Assembly (NCBI GenBank): GCA_009103225.1
Contig: RHPI01002955.1
Coordinates: 92,486-156,485 of the forward strand
Source of the DNA: Chlorokybus atmophyticus
Taxonomy: Eukaryota > Streptophyta > Chlorokybophyceae > Chlorokybales > Chlorokybaceae
Reading direction: 5' to 3'
DNA length: 64,000 bases
Position numbers and translations under genes: made by a program
In this document: positions 19,458-30,208 of the stretch, piece by piece
Position numbering within the stretch: position 1 is the stretch's first letter
How the letters are laid out: each line of letters starts with the position of its first letter
The notes under the pieces: model-generated
Told to the model about the DNA's origin: nothing
What the model saw: the letters and a program-made list of their open reading frames with translations, nothing else
The model's database searches: none

Positions 19458-21119
19458 CACTGACCAGCATCTGAAGAGCTCTCCATCTAGAGTGAACGAT
19501 AAGCCCTCCCACATAATGAAGAGGACGCAGAACAATGCAAGTATGCCACCAGCATTAGAGCAGCTGCATTCAGTAATTGAGGGCATGTTTGGTTCAATGA
19601 GGGACCCAAATACTGCGAGACGGGCTTGCCATCACACGCACGCACCAACGCAACCCCCACACACTCTACAACCACCTTGGTGATGCATGATTTGGTTGAG
19701 CGTTATTTGTGGCGTTGTTGTTGACGTCAAGGTGGTTGGCTGCTGCGGCAGGAGGCAGCTGGTTGTGATGATGACTATTGTTATTGGTGATATTGTTGCC
19801 GGAATATTCCTTGTTGCTTTGAGTGAACAAGGTAATATCGACCGCGCGGATGTTGGCAACTATCTGCCCACATATCTCGCACTCGTGTGTTTTGCGCTTG
19901 GCGAGCCAGCCCAACGCGCACGCGTAGTGCGCAACCGCCATGCCGCCACGGCAACCGCACCTGTGCATGCGCATGTGCCACAATAAACATGTGCTCTTGC
20001 GCGCGCGCGTGTGTGTGTGTGTGTGGACATGTGCGTGCATGTGCGCTCGCAAGAACAAGGCACACATGTGTGCACTTGTACAAGCACACGCAGATATGCC
20101 CACCAGTGGCATATGCAAACACGCACACACACACTACTTACCTCAGCTGCGTAGGGTTTGTAGCGCACTCGCCCGCTGGCCTGGCGCAGTGCGGCCCACA
20201 CGCCATGAAGTGCCACAGGTCATGCCCTTCCTCCTGTGTGTGCGCGCGTGTGAATGTGATGTGTGACACATGTTATAGCCACCACCACCGCAACAACAAC
20301 AACAACGCGCGCACCTGCAGGGACTGCATTGCAGCGTGCGGCATCAGTGAGGCGGGTTCACACCCTTCGAGGTCCACACCAAGACATATGCGGCAAGGGA
20401 GGGGATAGGCCTGCGCGTTGTGTTGTGTTGTGTCCCGACATTAGAAACATGCAACACATGACACACATGCAAGATACATGCACGTAAGAAACAATACCAG
20501 ACATATATACTGAAGAGATACATTGCTATACATACATATAACCCTAAGTTGAGCATGACTTGCGTCTACAGGGCTGCATGTGGATTGTCAAGATTAGTAT
20601 TGCTTCGCCATTTTGATTCAACCATGTCAGCCTTGTAATGTGATCATTAGTCCCACTTTGGACTGGTATGACCACAAGATTGCACAAAGCCGTTAAACGG
20701 CTGATGCAGCCACATCACAGTGGGGGCATAACTCAGCAAGGAATATTTCGTCTGAGCAATGCACTGTCTGGCTGCAGCTGTTGTGCCTGCGGGCATGTAG
20801 ACATGGACATGGTGTGTGCCATTATGCATCTGTATGCGGCTGTGTGCGTATGCATCCCCACCACCTTGTGCTTGCTCTAAGTCTCAGCGCCTCCGCCCTC
20901 CTGCTCGCTGTCCTCCGCCTCCTTCCCGCTGGAAGCGGCGGTCTGGACATAGGTGTTGTCGCCAGCAGGCGCCTGGGGGCGGACGGCGCTGCTGAGGAGG
21001 TCGTCGTTGTGCATTATCAGCTTGCCCATGTCGTCGTGGTTGTGGACGACGACAACGCTGTTGTGGACGACGGCAACGCTGTTGCTGCACCCCTCCGTCG
21101 CTTCATCCTTCCCCATCAT
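19458..21119 (-). pseudogene. RING-CH (MARCH-type) E3 ligase gene copy M1, exons 1-5
   Basis: Five exons can be read on the minus strand: 21119-20865, 20410-20315, 20233-20142, 19960-19676 and 19563-19458. Their GT-AG borders and phases (0, 0, 2, 2, 0) match the complete gene at 37.4-40.2 kb. Exon 2 has PCRICLGVDLEGCEP, the first two zinc ligands. Exon 4 has CGCRGGMAVAHYACALGW and then CEICGQ, the other six (C4HC3 overall). Exon 5 encodes a membrane segment. Exon 1 has an in-frame TAG at 20880-20878, where the duplicate at 63.56 kb has CAG, and a 21-bp tandem duplication. Exon 6 is missing beyond the N at 19361. It is probably a pseudogene, unless the TAG is a sequencing error. Confidence 0.75.
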
Positions 21120-22640
21120 AATGTGGGGTTGAAGCCACGATCAGGCCGCTCTCTCTGTCTCTCTCTCTGTCAGAGCTTAGCGGCGTGCACCTCTTACTAA
21201 TCCTCTTACTAGTCTGGCGGTGAAGGAAGGAATCTCTCTCACTCTGTGCGGTTCCTGTATCAGAGGGAATCATTCCAGATGAAGGGCGAAATGTCACACC
21301 AATACTAGCACCGCATATACGAATATTCTTGTATGTTCTGCTTGCCATGCGCATGCATGAAGGTGGATACTGCTTTTCGCTACCGGTGCGTCAAGGCAAT
21401 GACACAATGAACGCACTAGAGTGCCTATGGCTTAGAGCAATGGGGAAAAAGGGTTGTCCGGGTCAATTGTGCAGTATGCGTCCGGTGTTTATATGCACTC
21501 GGATTAGTTAACATATGAGTTGCAAAAAAGCTAAGCATGCATAATTATCATGCGCATTCAGGTCATATAATAGTGTTTTCGTGAATACCAAAAAATATTC
21601 AAAAGGTTAATTTACTCAAGCAATGAGATGATATTATCATTGAAACATGCACATATTTTGCATGTTGCACGCTATCGTTAACCTTTATATACCGTGTCAC
21701 AACGGTGACCCTCAACACCCACTTCTCTCTCGCACTGCACACTACACCAAAGACTGTCCTGATGGTGCCTAGATCTCTCAACCCGCTTTCAAATTGCCAG
21801 CAACATCTCTGCCAAACGGGACGCAGCCCTTATATTAGCGGGCCGCGCCTACAGCCACCTGCCAGTATGGGTCTCGACCAATCAGGACGCGGTCAACATG
21901 GCGACGGGCCGTGTTGACAGCCGACGGAGGTGAAGCCCGCAGCAAGCATCGAAAGTGAGTTGCTAGTAGACGAACTTGAGCAGAAGTGGCGGTGGCACCG
22001 CCAGAGACTAACCGTTGGCCCACATTGGAGCCGATGAGCGCCCGAGGCTTGATGGAGTAGAGCCCCGCAGTACAAGTAGTTCAGTGATAGTTGAGTACGT
22101 GCTGTTAGTAGAGCAGATATTCCGACAAACTGTCGTGTTTCCACGGATTGGCCTTCGCCCGTTGCCCGCAAAAAGTGCACACTTGCAAGTGTACACTCTT
22201 TGCTCATGGTTGTGGCCATCGCATTTGCTACTTGCACACTACATCATTCTTACACAGCTGCAATGCTTGCTCGCACCCCACTTATTGTTCAGTCGTAACC
22301 ATGCTTGCTCACACTTGCACACTTGGTGCTTGTGGTGTGTGATCTCGTCTCACTTGGCTACACATCCCCGCACACATACATTGCGTGACCACTGTGTCCA
22401 TTTTCCAAGCGTCCTTGCTTAGGAGCTTGTTGACTTGCAACTCACGGCGCTTGCATTATTGTTTTCGTTGTATGCACTTGCATTTGCCTTGTTTGTGCTC
22501 TTTGCGCGCGGTGTGCATGCCTCACAGGAGTCAAGGACTCAGCTGGGGAGCCTGCAAAGCAAGGTCACTCAGGGCTTGAGGCAGGCTAAGTTCGCTACAT
22601 CCCTGGTAGGCGTTGCCCCAGATTTTTCCACTCTAACAGC
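21120..22640 (+). other. Region between RING-CH exon 1 and gypsy gag; contains the 5' LTR/leader, limits unclear
   Basis: No gene is visible. The first 0.5 kb should be the promoter of the minus-strand RING-CH copy. From about 21.7 kb the sequence (CTTATATTAGCGGG near 21830, then a TGCTTGC-rich stretch) should contain the 5' LTR and leader of the gypsy element. A possible LTR end CTACA with a TGG-type PBS (TGGTAGGCGTTGCC) is at about 22597-22618. I could not match it to the 3' side with confidence. Confidence 0.4.
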
Positions 22641-22654
22641 TGATAAAGTGGGTA

Positions 22655-23480
22655 TTGACAACCCACTTGCTGCTGCGAGTGACTGTCTTCCTTCCATTGT
22701 CGACCTTAGTTGTCGATAGCGAAGAAGACATGGCTGCTTTAGATGGCAACCGCAACAATAGCGGGAGCATCAGTGGCAACCGGAAGCTCGTTTTCATTGG
22801 AGCTGCAAACTCCATCTCTGTGAGGGAATGGATTAATCGCTTCAACATCAAGATCCGAGCCAGCATCACCTGAATTGATCACCAGGAGTTCCGTCTTACT
22901 GCTGACTATTTGAATGACGTCGCTGCAGCCGTGTGGCATGAAGTCGCCACCGCACACGGCCTTCTCGAAGACGAAAAACTTCTCCGCTCTAGCTCAGGCC
23001 CTGGTTGTAATAGTAACACTGGCACCGTTACACTGGTCCAGCCATCTCGGCTGCGGGAAGATTGGGCGCCCCACGCGCGCTGTCTGTGGCGCCAAGAGTG
23101 GTCTTGCGTCCTCCCGAGAAGCTACTCTCTCTCAAACAGAGGTCACGAACACCGGGAGCAGTGCGTCTAATACTTCTACCACCACCGCCGCACCCTTTTT
23201 AACACCCACCGATGAAACCCCTGCGGGTTACGCTATCATGTGCAAAGCAGCTGTTACCGCCAACGCACTCGCATTAACAACGGCTATTAACACCACCGCC
23301 CCTCCAGCAGCACGTCAGCCACCTGCTGCTGTGGACCTGGCTACTACAGCAGCGCCGCTGTTACCATTGAAAGATCTCATCACGCGTCTGAACCACCGCT
23401 TCCCTGCCAACACTGTCAAGAAGCCCCGAGAGCTCATCTGGCTTAAACGGAAGCACAAAAACTCCCATCCATGACGAGCG
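22655..23480 (+). pseudogene. Gag, N-terminal part, of the DNMT gypsy
   Basis: The frame from 22655 holds EEDMAALDGNRNNS and SISVREWINRFNIKI, stops at a TGA (22871-22873), then continues as DHQEFRLTADYLNDVAAAVW, the counterpart of HIAAQYLDHEAHDVWKSVAE in the E3 gag at 16.4 kb. After a frame change, 22914-23474 runs through a Thr/Ala-rich linker to PLKDLITRLNHRFPANT. Compared with the inverted copy (61403-60771), two bases are missing near 23458, which breaks the frame. The TGA is present in both copies. Gag would form the particle that houses reverse transcription. Confidence 0.7.
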
Positions 23481-23636
23481 CATCGTCAGGCTGGTCGACG
23501 AGACCACCTTAGGCGGTATGCCCCTTGTCAATGTTCAGCACTTGGCCATCGTGCATGTGGAGAATCTTGAGGAAAATCCTTGCAAACACGTGAATACTGA
23601 TCTGGACGGCACACCAGGCACACCTGGCTACTCGAT

Positions 23637-25320
23637 GTGGCAAGCATACACCAGCGCCATACATTGGCAAGAAGAGATGGTATTGGAGTAGGCAGCCATG
23701 AAAATAAGTGGCCTGGCACGTTGGAGAAGCAACACCACTCCAGCCTCGAATTTCGCCCCGCCCGCGAACCCTCGCGCTGCCCACGCCGTCGTGCGCATGG
23801 AAGACAACCCCACCCGACTTGTCACGCGTGCGGCAAGGCAGGGCACTTCATCGAACAATATCCCATGCAACGAGCAGACGTCCACTGCAACCACTGTGGC
23901 ATGGACGGGGCACCTGAAAGTGCTGCGCTGTCTGACATCGCGCTGGGCGCTAATCCCGCTCTCCGGGGGCTCACTCCAGGCAGTTGTCAAGAGCGTTTCT
24001 CTGCACTCGAACAGGCCCATCGTTATCGAATGGACCAAGCTGCCCAAGTGGACGCGCGCCGGCAAGGGTACGAAGCCGCACACGCTGTTATCGTGCCGAC
24101 CGTAGCGCCAGCAACTGTTGCCAGCGCCTCTACGGCGCTGACAACAGCGTACTCCACGTCAATCGCCATCGAGCAGCCAGGACACGCAACTGTTGCAAAC
24201 CAAGCGAGGGCGTTGGCGCAACAATTAAGGGGGGTAATCACCCCGCTGCTGCCTCCTTTGGTCGAAGACATGCCTGAGGATCAACGCGATGTTGGGCGAG
24301 GGTACCTCACCCCTCAAGGGGACACCACACAACGAGGAGGAGCTGGTATGGTGGGGGAGCAACAACTCCGTACCGCACTCATTCGGCAGGCAGTCATGCT
24401 GCACAGGCCTGAGGGCAACACATTAAGACAGATGATGGGGATGCAAGAGGGCAGCGCCGTTCGAGCCCGTCTCGTGACATGGCTCGTTGCCAATCACCCT
24501 GCTGTCCCCCTGTTTGCCTTTGGCAACCGAGCATCATGGTTGGGGGCATTCGTTCGTTCGCTGCGACAAGCATACGACGAGGCTGCCACCACAGTCTCGG
24601 ACACGCTGGAGGGGGTGCAAGAGGCAATGCTGCGGCTGCCAGGGGTGGAAGCCGCACGGCAACGGCGGCGCATCGCCATTGCTCATGAGCTACACGCACA
24701 GCAGACTGACCTCCAGCGCACCCTACGCGCTCGCGCCATGACCGTGCTCGATGTGGGAGTGGTACAAGGAAGGTGGGATGCCTACATGGCAGGGATCTTG
24801 CGAGTCCCCACCATTACTCACGACATGCGGCGACAGCTACTACGCGCCGTATACCTGCAGCCCATGCCTCAATATCATCATATGATGATGCATTTGACCG
24901 ACACGGACACCGAGCCCACGGCCACGTGGGAAGGGACATTGGTTAGAGAAGCGGCTCATGCTGTTCGATGGACATACGCCGCGGAGCAAGCTGAACGCGA
25001 GGCAGGCCCACAAACACCGGGTCCGCCGGGGTTTCCTCTACAGCCATTAGGTACGCCCGCGGGCATGATTCCAGCTTCGCAGAGGCGTCGTCCACCTGTG
25101 CCGCCACCACAACCAGCGCCGGAACCTCCAGCACCGAGGCCCCCCCGTGTCTACCAACCACCACGACAAGGTCGGTTCGGCAGAGGGAGAGGGCAAGGAG
25201 GGGGTTCTCCGGACCCAGCAGGCAGAGGAGCTCTGGCTGCCATGCGCTCAGCACCTGCAGCTGAGACAATTAAGTCAGAGGTACAGACACCTCGTATGAA
25301 AAGGCTGCGTATCGACGCCA
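23637..25320 (+). CDS. Gag C-terminal part with two zinc knuckles and a long Ala/Arg-rich region
   Basis: One open frame of about 560 residues runs up to the protease. Near residues 60-95 are CHACGKAGHFIEQYP and CNHCGMDG. These are two CCHC-type knuckles, the first with Tyr in place of the last Cys. One extra G near 23910 shifts the frame so that the second knuckle's His and Cys fall in the neighbouring frame. Next come a helical region rich in Ala, Arg and Gln, a Pro-rich stretch (RRRPPVPPPQPAPEPP) and an Arg/Gly tail (GRFGRGRGQGGG), likely to bind nucleic acid. Such a long post-knuckle region is unusual for gypsy gag, and I recognise no domain in it. Confidence 0.6.
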
Positions 25321-25686
25321 ATGCTGCCATGGTGGCCAACCAAGCACGTTACCATCAAAGGTCTGGCACCCAAGCGGGTGATGTTGGACACCGGAGCACA
25401 GCCTGTCATCATCGGGCGCTTCCTCGCGCGATCCCTAGGCATAACCAGCTCCGACTTGGTGCCTTGCCCGTACGTGTTGGACACTGCCACAGGTAGCGGA
25501 AATAAGGTGATGGGAGTCACCAGGGAGGCCTTTTGCATTCGGTTGACAGGGCTGGACCCAACCCACACGACCGAGATCGTCCAGCAATGTGTGGCCACCA
25601 ATGCCGGCTCCTTCGACTTTCTGCTTGGGCAGGACTTCAACTTCCCTATGGGCATGGGCCTCGACTGCTGGACAGAGCGAGCGTGA
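25321..25686 (+). CDS. Retropepsin-like aspartic protease
   Basis: This 121-residue frame overlaps the end of gag in another phase, so gag and protease may be joined by frameshifting, or an indel has separated them. It contains VTIKGLAPKRVMLDTGAQPV, with the active-site DTGA, and later FDFLLGQDFNFPMG, the ILG-like second half of the fold. Its role would be cleavage of the Gag-Pol polyprotein. It is homologous to the minus-strand segment at 41795-42046, where the motif has become DTC. A stop at 25686 separates it from what follows, where the reading shifts frame. Confidence 0.8.
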   Translation: MLPWWPTKHVTIKGLAPKRVMLDTGAQPVIIGRFLARSLGITSSDLVPCPYVLDTATGSGNKVMGVTREAFCIRLTGLDPTHTTEIVQQCVATNAGSFDFLLGQDFNFPMGMGLDCWTERA

Positions 25687-26080
25687 TTTCGGCCACATTG
25701 GGATAAGGATGACGGAGAGGTACAGGGTTTCCTGCCTCTTGAGTTGGTCTCGCGCACGCGCGCCCAACGCAAAATGGCTGCCATGGCCACACGCAGACAT
25801 GCCCGCACCCGGAAGGCTGTAATGGCCACATACGACGGCGCTCGGACGCAAGTTGCTGCTGGTACCACGGTCCAGTGTCGAACCGTCGACTCCTCTCCCA
25901 TCCCGTACAACGAGAAGCAGGAGGATGCCACCGTGGAAGTAGCATTACAAGACCCAGCTGAACGGCGCTGACGCGCACAGGTGGACGCACACATCCTGCT
26001 CAGCCATCCACTGATCACCACGCGCTTCCCCAACTACCGCAGCCACGTCAAGGTGCAGGACCATATGGTGGCCACCGGAG
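25687..26080 (+). pseudogene. Linker between protease and methyltransferase
   Basis: Open segments in shifting frames (for example 25744-25971, rich in Arg/Ala/Thr) join protease to methyltransferase. The stretch VDAHILLSHPLITTRFPNYR from 25981 leads straight into the methyltransferase without a stop. It has no domain that I recognise. A TGA at 25969-25971 interrupts it. Confidence 0.5.
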
Positions 26081-27100
26081 TGGTGGAGTTCCACACCTTT
26101 CGCAGGCAACAGGGCATCACAGTGTTGGAGCTGTTTGGAGGCATTGGCAGTGGTCTTGCTGCGGTCCTCAACACGGGCGTGAAGGTTATCAAATACTATT
26201 ACTGCGACCCAGACCCACACGCGCAAACGGGCCTCAAGCACCACTTACGCCAACTGCACGCCAGGTATCCGCGTCAACTACCCCTCTCGGCGTTGCAAGG
26301 CAGCCTCAAAGCATTGCCACAGGACGTCCGGCTGATCACTGAAGATCACCTACTGTCCCTCGGCAACGTGGACTTGTTAATAGCTGGATGGGAATGCCAA
26401 GGGCACTCCAGGGCAGGCAAGGGACAAGGCCTTGAAAACCCTCGCTCCAGGTTGTTCTGGGAGCTGATGAGGATCATCCACCTCTTTCAACACCACCAGA
26501 TCTCCAGACCCCTGGGGTACGTCATCGAATGTGCATTCAGAGGACGACAAGCGTCCGCACGTGGCCTCCAGCTACCGACAAGTTTGCTCCATTCTGGGGC
26601 ACCCACTCAAAATGAACGCTGCACGACATGGCTCGCGCGCACATCGTGTACGTGCCAAATGGACAAACTTGGCCACCGTGGAGGAACTCATGACCGCCGA
26701 ATACACACGCAGCGCTCGGCCGCGCAACCTGCTCGTCGACGACATCCTTGACCCCGGCCGCACAGCACAACCTGTCCTGCGTCATGACCACAACCACTTC
26801 TACCAGTGCAATCAGACCGGTCAGCCCCGTCGCGCACTCCCCACATTGGTGTCCTACCCGGGCTCCTACGCGTTTCGGAACGGTGGTGACGGGATGGTAT
26901 TTGATGCGACCACCAACACGCCGGAAGAACCCAACGCACGCGCACGTATACGCGCCATGGGATTCTTCCCCAACAGCATCACGGGTTCATCGCTGACGGA
27001 CAGTCAGCAATGCCAGCTGCTTGGTCGCGCCATGGACCAGAACAGCATGGTATGGCTGCTGGAGCTGAGCTTCGCGTTACAGGACCGCCACGTGTCCTTC
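26081..27100 (+). pseudogene. C5-cytosine DNA methyltransferase domain inside gypsy pol
   Basis: Motif I is LELFGGIGSGLAAVLNTG (from 26125), which binds AdoMet. Motif II is YYYCDPDP. Motif IV is IAGWECQGHSRAGKGQG, with the catalytic Cys codon at 26395-26397. Motif VI (IEN-type) is broken by a two-base loss at 26529-26530, after which the next frame continues with VHSEDDKRP. Motif VIII is GSRAHRVRAKWTNLA. A C-terminal block (PTLVSYPGSYAFRNGGDG, RAMGFFPNS, QQCQLLGRAMDQNSMVW) corresponds to motifs IX-X. The motif order is the normal, not the plant DRM-permuted, order. The AHRxR..W.NL block is reminiscent of DNMT3-type enzymes. Family placement needs a tree. The domain is fused in frame with the downstream RT. 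Confidence 0.88.
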
Positions 27101-27179
27101 GAGGATCTCGAACACTTGGCTGGGGGGTGGGCTGATCGCGTAGCCGACACCAAGGCAGCTCACACAGCCCTCGAGGTGG

Positions 27180-28270
27180 TCCACATGGAGGAGCAAGCGG
27201 CAGTGACAGTGGAGGACATTCCTGTGGTTGCCAATGCAACCTCCTGGGACCATGCCATTGGCCCGTTGGCCACAGAAGACACTCGAGAGAAGCTGAAGGC
27301 TCTCCTCAACAAATGGAGGAGCCAATTCAGCTTCAATGTGAAGGAATTGGGTACATGTTTATTGTACCAGATGGACATCGAGCTGGTGGACACTGAGCCG
27401 GTGTTCCGACGACAATACATGCTCTCCAAGTTGGAAGAAGACTTGGTGGAACAGAGATGTAAGGCGCTGCTGGATGCAGGCCTTATCGAAGAGTCCACAT
27501 CGGAGTTCGCAGCAGCAACCGTCATGCCACTGAAGAAGGATTCAGCAGGCAACTGGACAGAGCGACGCATGTGTGGCGACTATCGCCCCCTCAACAACAA
27601 GACCAAGCAAGACCGGTACCCCATGCCCACAGCAGAGGGTATTTTTAATGTTGTGGGAGACTGCACAGTCTTCAGCATCCTGGACATGCGTCAGGGGTAC
27701 AAACAGATCGCCATCAAGGACGAGGACAAGCACAAGACCTCCTTCTGGGGCAACCGACAGTTGTACCAATGGAAGGTAATGCCGTTCGGGCTGAAGAATG
27801 CCCCCGCCAAGTTTTAACGCGTCATGGACAAAGCCTTGAAGGGGCTGGACTGCGCGCGGTGCTACATCGATGACATCCGCATCTTCCGCCGCAGCAACGA
27901 GGAGCATCTTCAGCACATCGAAGCTGTGCTGGAACGACTCAAGGGAGTGGGGATGACCGTACACCCCGACAAGTGTACCTTCTTCACCCACAAGGTGCCG
28001 TACTTAGGGCACATGATTGTGCCCCATGGTGTGTATGTGCAGCAGGCCAAAGTAGAGGCTCTGGCAGCTATCACTGCCCCAACAGACCTCACACGCCTGC
28101 GCGCTTTCTTGGGACTTGCCAACTACTATCGCCGGTTTATGAAGGACTTCGCGAAGATCGCAAGGCCCCTCAACGAGCTACTGAAGAAGGAGGTGGACTT
28201 CGCGTGGAAGGAGCCGCAACAGCAGGCCTTTGAGGAGCTAAAGAGCAGACTCACCAGCGCTCCCATCCTT
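27180..28270 (+). pseudogene. Reverse transcriptase of the DNMT gypsy
   Basis: The frame continues from the methyltransferase. Conserved blocks are DTEPVFRRQYMLSKLEEDLV, GLIEESTSEFAAATVMPLKK, RRMCGDYRPLNNKTKQDRYP, SILDMRQGYKQIAI, WKVMPFGLKNAPAKF and the catalytic YIDD at 27863-27874. Later blocks are HPDKCTFFTHKVPYLGH and LRAFLGLANYYRRF. TAA codons at 27815-27817 and 28271-28273 stand where Gln is usual (AKFQRVM, APILQRPD), so each is one C-to-T change from function. The enzyme would copy element RNA into DNA. Confidence 0.92.
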
Positions 28271-28273
28271 TAA

Positions 28274-28620
28274 CGTCCGGACTACGTCAACCTTTTCATC
28301 CTTCACACCGACTGGAGCAAGCTGGGGATGGGAGCGGTGCTGGTGCAGTACGATGAGAACAAGAAGGAACGGGTGGTGTCATACGCCAGCCGAAGCAACA
28401 ACAGCGCCGAGGCCAACTACAGCAGCTACGAAGGGGAGTGCCTCGCTGCAGTGTGGGCCATCCCCTTCTTCCGCCCTTTCCTCTTTGGTCGACATTTCCA
28501 ACTGATCACCGATCATCAGCCCCTAAGTGGCTGATGACCAACCAACATCTGATAGGGAAACTTCCTCGATGGGCTGTTACAGGAAAACGACTTTGAGAGT
28601 GACCACCGCGCTGGCCTCAC
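28274..28620 (+). pseudogene. RNase H of the DNMT gypsy
   Basis: LHTDWSKLGMGAVLVQYDEN supplies the first Asp, NYSSYEGECLAAVWAI the Glu and LITDHQPL the next Asp. At about 28530 one base is lost or gained: the expected KWLMTNQHLIGKLPRW continues in the next frame. RNase H removes RNA from the RNA-DNA hybrid. Confidence 0.88.
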
Positions 28621-28720
28621 CAACCAAGACGCCGATGGCCTCAGTCGCAACCCTCACCTCAGTACCAACGACGCAACTGGAGCGCGGCATGAGCTCATCC
28701 CTGCAGCAATAGCCCCCACC

Positions 28721-30208
28721 ATGGCAGCCATGTTTGCTGCTGCCGCGTTGCGCTCAGGGCGTAAGACCAACACCACGGCCTCAGCAGTGGTAGAGGCGAT
28801 TCCTGCCCTTGAGTCGACCGACCCTGCGGCAACCACACCCTTGGGAGACGCCCACGCAGCAGACATTGACGTCGATGGCACAGAGCTGGCGCCCACCGAC
28901 ACCAGGCAGGACATATGGCATGACAGGCCATCACTCTCCTTTCTTCAAAGTGGCCATCTTCCCTCCGGCATGAGCGCTCGAGAGAAGGACCGGGTCAACC
29001 AACGCACCCGTCACTATCGATGGGCAGGTGACAAGCTGTATCGCCGCTTCCACGACGAAGACAAGGAAGTGCCGACACCAGTCACGCGCGAGGGCATCAT
29101 CACTTCCCTCCACACTGAGCTTGGACACTTCGGTGTCAAGCGTACAGTCAGCCTAGTGAGGGCGCAATATTGGTGGTATGGATTAACAAAACAGGTGCAA
29201 AGGTTCGTCAACCACTGCCAGCAGTGTGACATGGTGCGCGCCAGCCTCAACACGCGTAGCGCCACCTTGCACCCACTCCCTATCTCCGGCCTCTTTTACC
29301 GCTGGGAACTCGACATCTTGGGGGACTTGGCACCCTCAGCACGTGGCAACCGTTACATCCTGGTCATGATCGAGCACTTCTCCAAATGGGTGGAGCTGGT
29401 GCCATTACCCGATAAGAGCAGCAGGGAGGTGTCTCAAGCCTTCCTCTCTCACGTTCTCAGCCGATTTGGCAGTTGCGCCGAGGTCATCACTGACCAAGGT
29501 ACTAAGTTCAGAGGGAAATTCGACACCCTCTTGGAAAAATGTTACATCGACCACCGCCGTACCTCGTGTGATCACCCTCAAGCCGACGGCCTCGCCGAGC
29601 GTACGGTACAGACCATCAAGAAGGCACTCCGCAAATACGTGCTGGAGTACGAGAAGAACACTTGGGATGACCACCTGCCATGGGTGGCCCTTGGATATCG
29701 ATTGTCAAAGCAGGCGGCTCTGCGGGAGTACAGCCCGTACTACCTGCTGTTCGGGCGACCACCATTGCTCCCCTTCCGTGCGCAACAGGAGGTGGATCGC
29801 GTCGTGAACAACCTCGACGACCCTGACTGGATGCACCACGACATCACCACGCGCGCCGCACTTTTCGAGCGCACCGTCCCCATGGCCTTCAACAACCTGC
29901 GCATCGCGCAGCATCGCGACACGCTGCGCTACGAGCGCGTACGCAGTGGCTTCTACAAGGAGCGACAACGGCGGTTCCAAGCGGGGGACTTTGCCTATCG
30001 CATGGCAGCCACCAAAGACACGCTTGACACCTCCGTAGGCCGCACCCTCTACAAGGTACTCAAAGTGTATCCCACAAGGGTGCTGGACCTCCTTGGTCAA
30101 AACGGAGAAAGGTTGAAGGACAACATGGTGAACTGTGCGCCATGTCACCTTCCTTACGTAGCCGGCTTCGGGCGTATCCAGCACCCTCGTCCTGCGCGCA
30201 GCACACGC
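28721..30208 (+). CDS. Integrase of the DNMT gypsy
   Basis: An open frame of about 500 residues. The zinc-binding HHCC part reads LHTELGHFGVKRT with C-x2-C in HCQQCDM. The catalytic triad is Asp in WELDILGDLA, Asp in VITDQGTKFRG and Glu in DGLAERTVQTIKKA. The part after the core ends in NMVNCAPCHLPYV, the same sequence type that precedes the PHD finger in the second element (near 52.6 kb). The N-terminal 80 residues (Ala/Thr-rich) are a linker to RNase H. The frame from the first Met at 28721 is uninterrupted, so this is the best preserved enzyme of the element. Confidence 0.92.

Larger units (their letters stand above)
20440..23929 (+). repeat. Inverted duplication D2, left arm
   Basis: This matches 60534-64000 in reverse complement over about 3.47 kb with few differences. 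It contains part of intron 1 and exon 1 of a RING-CH copy, its upstream region, then the leader and first part of gag of the methyltransferase gypsy. The match continues to the window's right edge, so the true arm is longer. It ends inside the second zinc knuckle of gag. Confidence 0.9.

Noticed and set aside
19666-20408. Several overlapping frames on both strands near 19.7-20.4 kb
   Set aside because: Only the exon segments with conserved splice sites and RING-CH residues are supported; the rest are intronic read-through or antisense.
27812-28273. A changed genetic code with TAA/TAG as Gln, as in some ulvophyte algae
   Set aside because: Two TAA codons at Gln sites and one TAG/CAG pair suggested it, but long open frames here use CAA and CAG for Gln throughout, and other stops replace Trp. 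Decay explains all cases.
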